From positions 308,302-372,301 of the forward strand of contig NZ_MDHA01000044.1 in NCBI RefSeq assembly GCF_001705665.1: a stretch of DNA of 64,000 nucleotides. The letters run 5' to 3'. A program made the position numbers and the translations under genes. A model generated the notes under the pieces. It worked only from the letters and a program-made list of their open reading frames with translations, was not told the origin of the DNA and did no database searches. Source of the DNA: Thioclava sp. SK-1 (lineage in GTDB: Bacteria; Pseudomonadota; Alphaproteobacteria; Rhodobacterales; Rhodobacteraceae). This document shows, in pieces, positions 1 through 7,872 of this stretch. Every line of letters starts with the position of its first letter. Position 1 is the stretch's first letter.

Positions 1-699
1 GTGATACATTGCACCAATCGGACAAATTGGCATGCAATTGTTGTTGCCACAGCATTGCGGACGCCCGTCATAGGGGCGTGAATTCCGCCCCTGCGGCACC
101 GGCGTGTTGTCATACCCCAGTGGCGCGACCAATTCGGTAAAGCGGCGATCACCATAACCATAGGGCATCGATGTCATCGGCCAGGGTTTTGACCGCGGCG
201 CAGAGGGGGTGATTTGCTGATCATTGGGCCCCATAACGCCCATTTCGGTTTCCGCGGCGTAGTAATACGGCTCCAGCTCATCATAGGTCATCGCGAAATC
301 GCGGCCCACACCATAGGTTGAATATAGCTGCATATCGCTGGGCAGATAGCGCCAGCTGGACGCCGCCCAATGCCATGTCGTACCGCCGACGCCCTTGATG
401 ATCCCCTGTTTATAGGCAGCGGCATCCGGACCTGTTGTGTGCAAATATCCGTTGTCAGGGAAGAAATTCGTATGCGGCGCCCAAGGCACGGTGGGATAAG
501 GCGTGGCATAGTCAAACCCCGCCTTGTTTTCGGGCGGCATATAGCGCCAGTTCTGCACCACCTGATCACGATCATATCGCGGGCCAGCGTCCAGCACGAT
601 CACCGACAGACCGGCACGTGTCAGATCCAGCGCCATAAGGCCGCCACAAATACCGGCACCCGCAATCACCACATCGGCGCTAAGCGTTTCCTGAGTCAT
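1..699 (-). CDS. GMC-family FAD sugar/polyol dehydrogenase, large subunit (3' end missing)
   Basis: The first 233 residues are present and the C-terminus lies beyond the left edge. It starts at an ATG at 699 and opens with an FAD-binding Gly motif (GAGICG, residues 14-19). Residues 216-226 carry two adjacent Cys, then Cys222 and Cys226, i.e. CC-x4-C-x3-C. In the bacterial FAD glucose dehydrogenase family this spacing is known to ligate a 3Fe-4S cluster, so electrons probably pass from flavin through the cluster to the cytochrome subunit. It is last in a minus-strand operon after the small subunit (2192-2701) and cytochrome c (782-2176), the small-cytochrome-large order of fructose dehydrogenase operons. 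Related enzymes oxidise gluconate, sorbitol, fructose or glucose in the periplasm; the substrate here cannot be told. Confidence 0.85.
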   Translation of the reverse strand, partial: MTQETLSADVVIAGAGICGGLMALDLTRAGLSVIVLDAGPRYDRDQVVQNWRYMPPENKAGFDYATPYPTVPWAPHTNFFPDNGYLHTTGPDAAAYKQGIIKGVGGTTWHWAASSWRYLPSDMQLYSTYGVGRDFAMTYDELEPYYYAAETEMGVMGPNDQQITPSAPRSKPWPMTSMPYGYGDRRFTELVAPLGYDNTPVPQGRNSRPYDGRPQCCGNNNCMPICPIGAMYH

Positions 700-781
700 C
701 TTATTTCCTTAGATCGGCGCACCACGATCCTGTCGCGGCACAGCATTACGGTCGGGCGGCACCATGGCCGCCCGTAAAGGG

Positions 782-2176
782 TCATCGGCTGCGCTTGCGG
801 CGCCATAACATCACGGCCAACCCGGCAAGGATCAGCACTAGCGCTGCACCGATTGCGGCCATCACACCCGGCGCGGCCATCTTGACCAAAAGGGCGACGG
901 GGCCACCAGTGCGCACCGTTGCCACCTCTTGTGCCGTGATATCGGCCGGTTCAGTGCCAAATTTCGTAGAGACATAGCTGGCAACTGTCGCGACCTGATC
1001 ATCGCTTAGCGGCTGCACCAGGCTGCCTTCGTGAAACGCGGGCATCAGCGTTTCATGGCCATCGACAGTGCGCGACACCCCGTCCAGGATCGTCGAGATC
1101 AGGTTATAGCTTTGCGCAGGTTCCAGCGTCACATTGCCCGTCAGCGCGGGATAAGTGCCATCGGCCGACCCCTGCCCCGATAGACCGTGGCACGACGCGC
1201 AAACGGTCTCATATAGCTGCGCGCCACTGGCATCATCGGCCAATGTGTGACGGGACCGGTTCGCGCTGTGATCGGCGGGCACAAAGGCAGCAATATCAGG
1301 CATCGACGCTGTATCGGCCTGAGCCGTGTCTTGCGCGGGAACGGTGCGCAGATAGGTGACGATCGCGGCAATATCGCTATCGTTCAGATGTTGCAGGCTG
1401 AATTCCACCGCTTCGGCCATTGGGCCAGAGGCACGCGCATGTTCGGCGACACCAGTGGACAAATAGGCGCTTAGATCTGCATCCGACCAATCCGATAGGC
1501 CGCCAGCACCGGGCGTCAGGTTGGGGGCAAACCACGGTCCCACCGCGCCCCCCGCCAGAAACGCGCTGGTTTTTGAGCCCATCAACAGGTTGCGCGGCGT
1601 GTGACAGGTGCCGCAATGCGCCGGCCCCTCTACCAGATACCGCCCACGGTTCCACTCTGGCGATTGCGCGGGGTCATCGACCAGTGGCGCACCACCGCCA
1701 TAAAGCAGGTTCCAACCCGCCATCGACATGCGCACCGAAAACGGGAAGGGCAGATCGGTTTGCGGCGCGGCCACATCCACCGGCGCTACGTCATTCATAA
1801 AGTAATCGTAAAGCGCGGCGATATCCGCATCGCTCATTTTTGAATAGGCTGGATAGGGCATCGCCGGATAAAGATGAGCGCCATCCTTGCGCACGCCTTC
1901 GCGCACCGCGCGTGAAAAATCGCGCAACGAGTAATCACCGATCCCGAATTCTTTCGACGGGGTGATATTAGAGGCGATGATCGACCCCATAGGAGAGGTG
2001 ATCGCATAGCCCCCCGCGAAAGGCGTGCCATTCTTACCATCGGTGTGGCAAGCGGCGCAATCTGCGGTGGTGGCGATATAGGCACCCGACAGCTGCTCAG
2101 CATGACCAGCGGCGCCCCAAGGCCCCAGCATCGCGCCTGCGCATAGGGCAAACAGAGAAATCGTTTTCGACAACAT
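782..2176 (-). CDS. Triheme cytochrome c subunit of membrane-bound sugar dehydrogenase
   Basis: A 464-residue protein with three c-type haem sites: CAACH (40-44), CGTCH (188-192) and CASCH (326-330). A signal peptide covers about residues 1-26. A single C-terminal membrane helix (about 430-452) is followed by a basic WRRKRSR tail, so the haem domains face the periplasm. This matches the cytochrome subunit of acetic-acid-bacteria alcohol, gluconate, sorbitol and fructose dehydrogenases, which passes electrons to ubiquinone. The reading frame can extend one codon to a TTG at 2179, but the ATG at 2176 is the better start. It lies 15 nt after the small-subunit stop and 82 nt before the flavoprotein. 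Confidence 0.9.
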   Translation of the reverse strand: MLSKTISLFALCAGAMLGPWGAAGHAEQLSGAYIATTADCAACHTDGKNGTPFAGGYAITSPMGSIIASNITPSKEFGIGDYSLRDFSRAVREGVRKDGAHLYPAMPYPAYSKMSDADIAALYDYFMNDVAPVDVAAPQTDLPFPFSVRMSMAGWNLLYGGGAPLVDDPAQSPEWNRGRYLVEGPAHCGTCHTPRNLLMGSKTSAFLAGGAVGPWFAPNLTPGAGGLSDWSDADLSAYLSTGVAEHARASGPMAEAVEFSLQHLNDSDIAAIVTYLRTVPAQDTAQADTASMPDIAAFVPADHSANRSRHTLADDASGAQLYETVCASCHGLSGQGSADGTYPALTGNVTLEPAQSYNLISTILDGVSRTVDGHETLMPAFHEGSLVQPLSDDQVATVASYVSTKFGTEPADITAQEVATVRTGGPVALLVKMAAPGVMAAIGAALVLILAGLAVMLWRRKRSR

Positions 2177-2191
2177 CAAATCATCAATTCT

Positions 2192-2701
2192 TTAAAAAGA
2201 GGGCATTGCAGACAAGGCAGGCGGTTCGGCGGTCCACCAATCTGGTCCGTTTAGCGCGTAGGTCGGGATCGGCACCGCATCCAGCGCGGGCTGATACATC
2301 AACGCTTTATCAAAGGCATAGACCGTCGCATCTGTGCCCTTGGCAACCACGCCGGAATACCAGGCGTGAATGATATCCAACAAAGTCTGGCGCAATGCAT
2401 CGCCTTGCAATGCGGCATCAAGTGCCTCGACATCGCTATACGCACCTTTGGAAATCGCAGCCTCCAGCGCGATGGCCTGTGCATCAAAGCCTGCATCGTT
2501 GGCTTGCAACCCACCCAACAACCCGGCCCCCACAGTTGTATCCAACGCATCGTGACCGGTGGCAAATTTCGACAATGTCATGAAGCGGTCGATCTGCATC
2601 GCCTGCCCTGCCGCGCGTGCCACGCCTGCGCTGCTGATAAACAGCGCCATTGCAGAGGTTCCTAAAAATCGTCGACGGCTTAGCTGCATGCTGTTTTGCA
2701 C
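2192..2701 (-). CDS. Tat-exported small subunit of FAD sugar dehydrogenase (sorbitol dehydrogenase small-subunit family)
   Basis: A 169-residue protein with a twin-arginine signal (SRRRFLGT, about residues 8-15, then a hydrophobic stretch ending in ARA). The body resembles the small subunit of membrane FAD D-sorbitol/fructose dehydrogenases, including the WYSG segment and the C-terminal NGPDWWTAEPPAL segment. In this family the small subunit carries the flavoprotein across the membrane by hitch-hiking on the Tat system; that role is inferred. A GTG at 2701 is taken as start because AGGAG ends 6 nt upstream; an in-frame ATG at 2689 is the alternative. It is the first gene of the operon. Confidence 0.82.
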   Translation of the reverse strand: MQNSMQLSRRRFLGTSAMALFISSAGVARAAGQAMQIDRFMTLSKFATGHDALDTTVGAGLLGGLQANDAGFDAQAIALEAAISKGAYSDVEALDAALQGDALRQTLLDIIHAWYSGVVAKGTDATVYAFDKALMYQPALDAVPIPTYALNGPDWWTAEPPALSAMPSF

Positions 2702-3140
2702 GGTGCGCTCCTGCTGAAATTCCGGCCCTTGTCATTGCGGGGCCTCACCTTGTGTTAGCGCTAAACTTCGGAATGAAAACCCACGTGAGAAATCCGTGAT
2801 TTTTCTGATAAAAATCATCAGAAATTCACGAGCTTGCCAATAACCGCGCTGCATCGGTGGGACGTGGATCAATCAATTAATAAAATCAATGGATTAATTT
2901 GGCGAACAGATACTCGCAAAAAACCTTTCATTTTGACAGGTTCCAGCAGGCAACCACCAAGCGCATATCCGGCATGCACTGCACGGGGTATCTGTTTTTG
3001 GGTTTTTCGATATCCGCGCGCCATATCTTCCCAGAACCTCACAAGGCACGGATGTAATTTGGCACTTGGGATTCGGGCAAAGGAAAGGGCAGCACAGGCT
3101 GTTCGCCCGGCTGCCCCAAATCCCCTGCTTGTCGTCGCAG
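2702..3140. other. Intergenic region: sugar-dehydrogenase promoter side and phoH 3' end
   Basis: This 439-nt gap contains no convincing gene. It should hold the promoter of the dehydrogenase operon (reading left) and the end of the phoH transcript. Visible structure includes a bulged dyad at 2795-2830, a 7-bp AT inverted repeat (2875-2881 and 2893-2899, 11 nt apart) and a possible weak phoH terminator (GGGCAGC at 3087-3093 pairing with GCTGCCC at 3110-3116, with a short T run on the minus strand). Confidence 0.5.
2795..2830. promoter_or_regulatory. Bulged dyad upstream of the sugar dehydrogenase operon
   Basis: TTTCTGAT (2802-2809) and ATCAGAAA (2817-2824) are perfect inverted repeats with a 7-nt spacer. 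The symmetry extends outward with one bulge to CGTGA and TCACG. It lies about 100 nt upstream of the small-subunit start, a sensible place for an operator. No cognate regulator is encoded nearby. Confidence 0.4.
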
Positions 3141-4145
3141 TTAACCTTCGACTTTGTCGTATGCGTCGATAATCTTCGCCACCAGCGGATGACGCACCAC
3201 GTCAGCCGAGGTGAAGTAATTGAACGAAATCCCTTTTACATCGCCAAGGATACGTTCCGCATCAGCCAGACCCGACGGCATACCGCGGGGCAAATCCACC
3301 TGAGAGCGGTCGCCGGTGATCACCATCCGTGACCCTTGTCCCAAACGGGTCAGGAACATCTTCATCTGCATGGTGGTCGCGTTTTGCGCCTCATCCAGAA
3401 CGACAAACGCATTGGCCAAGGTCCGGCCGCGCATGAACGCCAGCGGCGCAATTTCAATCCGCTTTTCTTCCATCAGCTTGGCCAATTGCTTGGCAGGCAA
3501 AAAGTCGTTCAGCGCATCATACAGTGGCTGCATATAGGGGTCGACTTTTTCCTTCATATCACCGGGTAAGAAGCCCAACCGTTCGCCGGCCTCAACTGCA
3601 GGACGCGACAAAATGATTTTATCGACATGACCGCCGATCAACAGCGTCACGCCGACGGCAACAGCAAGATAGGTTTTACCCGTCCCCGCCGGACCAATGC
3701 CGAACCCAAGCTCATTGTCGAACAGGTTGCGGACATAGGCTTTTTGCGCCTCTGTGCGGGGTTCGATATGTTTCTTGCGCGTGCGGATCTCATATTTTCC
3801 GCCTTTGAACATCTCAAGCTGATCGTCCACCGCATCACCTTGCACCAGATCGACCATGCGCACAGCGGCATCAATATCACCGGCTTCAATTGCTTTGCCC
3901 TCTTCAAGGCGTTGATACAATTGATGCAATACGGCGGCGGCAAGTGTCTGCATCTCTGGCGCGCCAACAACAGCAAGCTGGTTGCCACGTCGCAGGATAT
4001 GCACGGTTAGCTTATGTTCGATCTGTGCCAGATTGCGGTCAAATTCGCCGCACAGGTCGATCAAAAGACGATTGTCGGGAAACTCAAGAAGCGTCTCTCT
4101 CGCATCTTGAGTGCTGGGCGGGGGGGTGATCGCGCTAAAGCCCAA
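3141..4145 (-). CDS. phoH: PhoH-family ATPase
   Basis: A cytoplasmic PhoH-like NTPase with an N-terminal region of about 110 residues followed by the P-loop domain. Walker A is GPAGTGKT (151-158) and Walker B is VVLDEAQNA (around 235). The frame is open up to a GTG at 4202, but an ideal ribosome site (AGGAGG, 4157-4152) lies 6 nt before a TTG at 4145, so a TTG start giving 334 residues is preferred; the longer N-terminus would encode the ribosome site as Arg-Arg. PhoH normally lies between miaB and ybeY and is linked to RNA metabolism. Here miaB is upstream, separated by two envelope genes, and ybeY is missing downstream. Confidence 0.92.
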   Translation of the reverse strand: MGFSAITPPPSTQDARETLLEFPDNRLLIDLCGEFDRNLAQIEHKLTVHILRRGNQLAVVGAPEMQTLAAAVLHQLYQRLEEGKAIEAGDIDAAVRMVDLVQGDAVDDQLEMFKGGKYEIRTRKKHIEPRTEAQKAYVRNLFDNELGFGIGPAGTGKTYLAVAVGVTLLIGGHVDKIILSRPAVEAGERLGFLPGDMKEKVDPYMQPLYDALNDFLPAKQLAKLMEEKRIEIAPLAFMRGRTLANAFVVLDEAQNATTMQMKMFLTRLGQGSRMVITGDRSQVDLPRGMPSGLADAERILGDVKGISFNYFTSADVVRHPLVAKIIDAYDKVEG

Positions 4146-4266
4146 AAACAACCTCCTGGCTATGGGTCTGTAAATATATGGTGCATGCTTGCCAAATGTC
4201 ACGCAAGCCTTGGTTGCCCTAGTCCCTGATCTGGCTCGACAATTGTCACATCACTGAAACGAAACA

Positions 4267-4290
4267 GGCCATGCAGAATACTGCACGGCC
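4267..4290 (-). terminator. Intrinsic terminator after the lipoprotein gene
   Basis: GGCCATGCAG and CTGCACGGCC pair at 9 of 10 positions around an AATA loop. On the minus strand the stem is followed by the T-rich tract TGTTTCGTTT. It lies 43 nt past the stop of the lipoprotein gene, so phoH probably has its own promoter. Confidence 0.65.
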
Positions 4291-4332
4291 CATTTGATGA
4301 AAATTTAAGCAAAACCTGTTTGGACAGGCGAC

Positions 4333-4638
4333 TCAGAGCGGGTCGAAAGGTTCTTCGCTGCCACCACGGAAGGGACCAACGGCGCTGCCCTTGGGGCCTG
4401 CGCCCGAACAAATCGGCTTGCCGTAATCATCCAGACGCGCGGACAGATAGCCCTCCACACCATCGTCAATGATCCAGTGGTCACAGCCTTCCGGATCGAT
4501 CCAGACACCGGCTTTCAGTGTCGATAGATCCTGCTTCCCGCCCAACTGACGATCATAGCCTTTATACGGGCCAACTGGGGTACAGGCGGCCGCACCAAGC
4601 GCCGCGCCAAGGAAGAGCACTGTCTTAAGCGTTTTCAT
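4333..4638 (-). CDS. Small lipoprotein with a WIDPxGCxHW motif
   Basis: A 101-residue predicted lipoprotein: a hydrophobic signal ends in GAAAC, a lipobox-like site with Cys at about residue 19. The mature part contains WIDPEGCDHWIIDDGVEGY followed by a conserved Asp-x-x-Gly-x-Pro-x-Cys. The same block forms the N-terminal domain of the OmpA-type protein encoded just upstream (4650-5207). An ATG at 4638 with AGGAG 7 nt upstream is preferred over the GTG at 4653, whose codons overlap that ribosome site. The pair looks like a duplication of an outer-membrane-associated domain. Its function is unknown. Confidence 0.75.
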   Translation of the reverse strand: MKTLKTVLFLGAALGAAACTPVGPYKGYDRQLGGKQDLSTLKAGVWIDPEGCDHWIIDDGVEGYLSARLDDYGKPICSGAGPKGSAVGPFRGGSEEPFDPL

Positions 4639-4649
4639 CAAGAGGCTCC

Positions 4650-5207
4650 TCACTTCACGCAGATGATTTCGACACGACGGTTTTGCGCCATACCTGTGGA
4701 TGTTGAATTGGTCGCGCGGGGCTGGCGTTCACCATACCAATTGACCGCCAGAACAGGTGCGCCGACCTCTTGCGCCGTTTTGGCCACGGCTTCTGCACGA
4801 CGTTTGGACAGGCGCATGTTATATTCATCCGAGGCCCGGCTATCGGTATGGCCCGTAATGATAAAGCTGCGCGCCTGCGCCGACCGGAAAAATTGATGCA
4901 AATATTCGCGGCCCGATGCCGAAATCGAGGATTTGTCCGTCGCAAACAGGCGATCGGTCGGCACCACGCCACAAACATTGCGGTGACAAACCGGACGGCC
5001 CTGGCGGTCCAGCCGGATATCCATATAGCCTTCGACACCGTCATCCATCACCCAATGTTCACAACCATCGGGGTCAATCCAAATGGTGGGCACATAGGCC
5101 TCTGGCTGCGTCTGCGCAGACACAGGCGCCGCAGCACTTGCCATAGCCAAGGCGGCAGCCCCTACAAGGCCCAGCGCCGATTTCATATTTGGGAACAGCT
5201 TTGACAT
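4650..5207 (-). CDS. OmpA-family protein with N-terminal WIDPxGCxHW domain
   Basis: A 185-residue exported protein. After a signal peptide (ends SAQA, about residue 32) comes IWIDPDGCEHWVMDDGVEGY, then an OmpA/MotB-like peptidoglycan-binding domain (about 85-185) with the typical ITGHTDSRA and the NRRVEI end. It should anchor to peptidoglycan from the periplasm or outer membrane. It ends 12 nt before the lipoprotein start and follows miaB. The N-terminal block with two conserved Cys is shared with that lipoprotein. Its exact role cannot be read from sequence. Confidence 0.85.
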   Translation of the reverse strand: MSKLFPNMKSALGLVGAAALAMASAAAPVSAQTQPEAYVPTIWIDPDGCEHWVMDDGVEGYMDIRLDRQGRPVCHRNVCGVVPTDRLFATDKSSISASGREYLHQFFRSAQARSFIITGHTDSRASDEYNMRLSKRRAEAVAKTAQEVGAPVLAVNWYGERQPRATNSTSTGMAQNRRVEIICVK

Positions 5208-5417
5208 AAGCGCTTCCGCCTCCTCATCCAGACCGTCGCGTCACAATAATACCCGCGCGAGCGTTAATAATAATTCCTGCTACAGTAGCAAAAACGTGAC
5301 GCATTGGAAGCAAATTCGGCCCATATATTGTGTCTATTTCAGCAACAAACACCGTAAACACGCTGCATCACTGAATACAGCGTATATCATCTGCCGTCCC
5401 CCTGCGTGATGTGGTGG

Positions 5418-6788
5418 TTAAATCAGCTCTCCATGGAGCGAATTGCGCACCGCCGAAACAATCCGCACACGCGCCATCACACCCGGAGCAAGACCTTCGC
5501 CACGCAGATGGACAGCCTGCAGGTAATCCGACTTGCCAACCCATTGCCCTTCCAATTTCCCGGGTTTTTCAACCAACACCGTGCATTCACGGCCGACCAT
5601 GGCATCTTGACAGGCGCGCTGTTGTTCACCCAGCAGGGCCTGCAAGCGTTGCAACCGTGCATCGGCCACATCGTCAGGTACCAGATCCTTGCGCTCTGCT
5701 GCGGGGGTGCCAGGGCGGGCGGAATATTTGAACGAATAGGCCATCCCGTAATTCACCCGGCGGACCAGCTCCAGCGTGTCTTCAAAATCTTGGTCGCTTT
5801 CGCCTGGGAAACCAACAATGAAATCCCCCGACAGCACCAAATCTGGCCGTCCCGCACGGATTTTTTCTATCAACGCAATATATTCAGAAGCCGTATGTTT
5901 ACGGTTCATCGCCTTTAACACGCGGTCAGAGCCCGATTGCACCGGCAGATGCAGATAGGGCATCAGCTTGGGTTCATCACCATGCGCCGCGATCAGATCA
6001 TCTTCCATATCATTGGGGTGCGAGGTCATATAGCGGATACGTTCCAGCCCGTCGATCTTGGCCAATTCGCGCACAAGCCGCGCCAATGACCAATCCCCAT
6101 CTGCCCCCGGACCGTGATAGGCATTGACGTTCTGCCCCAGCAACGTGATTTCGCGCACGCCTTTAGCAACCAGCTTATTGGCCTCGCCCATGATACGCTC
6201 GGCGGGGCGCGATACCTCTGCGCCACGGGTATAGGGCACCACGCAAAACGCGCAGAACTTGTCGCAGCCTTCCTGAACGGTCAAAAACGCTGTGGGCCGG
6301 GTGGTGCTTGGCCGTTCTGGCAGATGGTCAAATTTATCTTCCAGCGGGAATTCCGTATCGACAGGCTTCTTGCCTGCGTCCACAGCTTTCACCATTGCGG
6401 GCAGCTTGTGATAGCTTTGCGACCCGACAACCAGGTCCACCAACGGCATACGGCGGCGGATTTCCTCACCCTCGGCCTGCGCCACACACCCCGCGACGCC
6501 GATCTTCAGATCTGGCCGGGCTTCTTTCAGCGGGCGCAATCGACCCAGCTCATGATAGACCTTTTCTGCAGCGCGTTCACGAATGTGGCAGGTATTCAGC
6601 AACACCATATCCGCCTGCGCGGGATCATCCGTCAGCTCATAGCCCTCTGGCCCCATCGCCTCGGCCATGCGCTCACTGTCATAGACATTCATCTGGCAGC
6701 CATAGGTCTTGATATGCAGCTTTTTGGGCGCGCCGGCACCTGTCAGAATTGGGACTGCGTCTGTCGTAGCGGTCTTGTCTTGCGACAT
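5418..6788 (-). CDS. miaB: tRNA-2-methylthio-N6-dimethylallyladenosine synthase MiaB
   Basis: A 456-residue radical-SAM methylthiotransferase that adds the 2-methylthio group to i6A37 of tRNAs reading UNN codons. The N-terminal domain has the three Cys of the auxiliary cluster (Cys31, Cys67, Cys101). The radical-SAM motif C-x3-C-x2-C is at Cys175, Cys179 and Cys182 (CDKFCAFC). A TRAM domain ends the protein (about 390-456). Length and motifs are typical. It begins the minus-strand run miaB, OmpA-like, lipoprotein, phoH. A 210-nt gap separates it from the OmpA-like gene, so the latter may have its own promoter. Confidence 0.97.
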   Translation of the reverse strand: MSQDKTATTDAVPILTGAGAPKKLHIKTYGCQMNVYDSERMAEAMGPEGYELTDDPAQADMVLLNTCHIRERAAEKVYHELGRLRPLKEARPDLKIGVAGCVAQAEGEEIRRRMPLVDLVVGSQSYHKLPAMVKAVDAGKKPVDTEFPLEDKFDHLPERPSTTRPTAFLTVQEGCDKFCAFCVVPYTRGAEVSRPAERIMGEANKLVAKGVREITLLGQNVNAYHGPGADGDWSLARLVRELAKIDGLERIRYMTSHPNDMEDDLIAAHGDEPKLMPYLHLPVQSGSDRVLKAMNRKHTASEYIALIEKIRAGRPDLVLSGDFIVGFPGESDQDFEDTLELVRRVNYGMAYSFKYSARPGTPAAERKDLVPDDVADARLQRLQALLGEQQRACQDAMVGRECTVLVEKPGKLEGQWVGKSDYLQAVHLRGEGLAPGVMARVRIVSAVRNSLHGELI

Positions 6789-6922
6789 TGTGGGGCCTCA
6801 TATGTCTGGATGACGCTGCCCGATACCGCAAAAGACCCCATCGTGACAAGCCACAGCACCGTTCACACTTGCATTTGCCCGGCGGTTAACAGACTTTTGG
6901 CAGGGACAAGACGGATAGGCAT

Positions 6923-7795
6923 ATGAATTTCTCCTCCCTCGACGTGTTTTTAGACACCGGCCAAACCCTGTTGGCCAAAGGCCCGATCGCGCTGATTTTT
7001 ATAGAAGATCTGGTCGAAGTTGACAGCACGCTGACCCATCATCTGGGACTTGGCTTTGCCGCCGTTATCGCTTTGGCCCCGCCAGAGCTGACATTGCCTG
7101 CAGATATCGCACAAAAAGTGCACAGGATCGATTATCCGCTGCGCCATCCGGATGCGATGGTGTCTGCGATGAATCAGATCATCGCGGCCTGCCCGCCGCA
7201 GACATGGCTGTATTACTGCTATAACGGCGAATATCTGTTCTATCCGTTCAGCGAGACACGCAATATTCGCGAGGTTCTGGCCTTTCACACCGAAGAACGC
7301 CGCTCTGCGATGCTGACCTATGTTGTCGATCTTTATGCCGCTGATCTTCAGGTCAATCCCAACGGCGTGAACCTGCAAGAGGCAATGATTGACCGTGCCG
7401 GATATTATGCGCTGGCCCGCCCGGACCCGGCCAATGACAATCACCCAAAAGAACGCCAATTGGATTTCTTCGGTGGGCTGCGCTGGCGGTTTGAAGAGCA
7501 TGTTCCAGAGAAAAAGCGGAAAATTGACAGAATTAGCCTGTTTCGCACTCAGCCGGGGCTGCAATTCCACGCAAATCACACATTTTCGGATGAAGAATAC
7601 AACACATATGCCTGCCCTTGGCACCACAATCTGACCGCTGCGGTGGCGTCATTTCGTGCGGCAAAAGCCTTGAAGGCCAATGCCGGATCGACCTTCGATG
7701 TGCAAAGCTTTTACTGGTATAATTCCACCCCATTTGAATGGAACAGTGCGCAGCTGATGAACCTTGGGCTGATGGAGCCCGGCCAGTGGTTCTAA
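6923..7795 (+). CDS. Conserved hypothetical protein next to miaB
   Basis: A 290-residue cytoplasmic-looking protein without signal peptide or membrane helix. It has many aromatic residues and a C-terminal half with blocks such as RQLDFFGGLRWRFEEH, EYNTYACPWHHNLTAAVASF and GLMEPGQWF. I recall similar proteins in Rhodobacterales, sometimes labelled glycosyltransferase-like, but no catalytic motif is clear and I assign no function. The ATG at 6923 follows a GGATAGG ribosome site. It is divergent from miaB and convergent with the amidohydrolase gene. Confidence 0.75.
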   Translation: MNFSSLDVFLDTGQTLLAKGPIALIFIEDLVEVDSTLTHHLGLGFAAVIALAPPELTLPADIAQKVHRIDYPLRHPDAMVSAMNQIIAACPPQTWLYYCYNGEYLFYPFSETRNIREVLAFHTEERRSAMLTYVVDLYAADLQVNPNGVNLQEAMIDRAGYYALARPDPANDNHPKERQLDFFGGLRWRFEEHVPEKKRKIDRISLFRTQPGLQFHANHTFSDEEYNTYACPWHHNLTAAVASFRAAKALKANAGSTFDVQSFYWYNSTPFEWNSAQLMNLGLMEPGQWF

Positions 7796-7872
7796 GCCCA
7801 GTGGTTCCAAGTAAATACCGGGCAACTGTCCCTGCACGCCCCGCCACATAAGCAAGGCGCGCAGGCGGTTGA

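Noticed and set aside
2834..3172. A 112-codon plus-strand frame in the phoH/dehydrogenase gap
   Set aside because: No ribosome site, overlaps the phoH 3' end, and its composition is unlike the surrounding genes.
6114..6926. A 270-codon open frame on the plus strand opposite miaB
   Set aside because: It lies antisense to a well-supported gene with intact motifs; its translation is low in family-like sequence and it has no ribosome site. High-GC genes commonly give such antisense frames.
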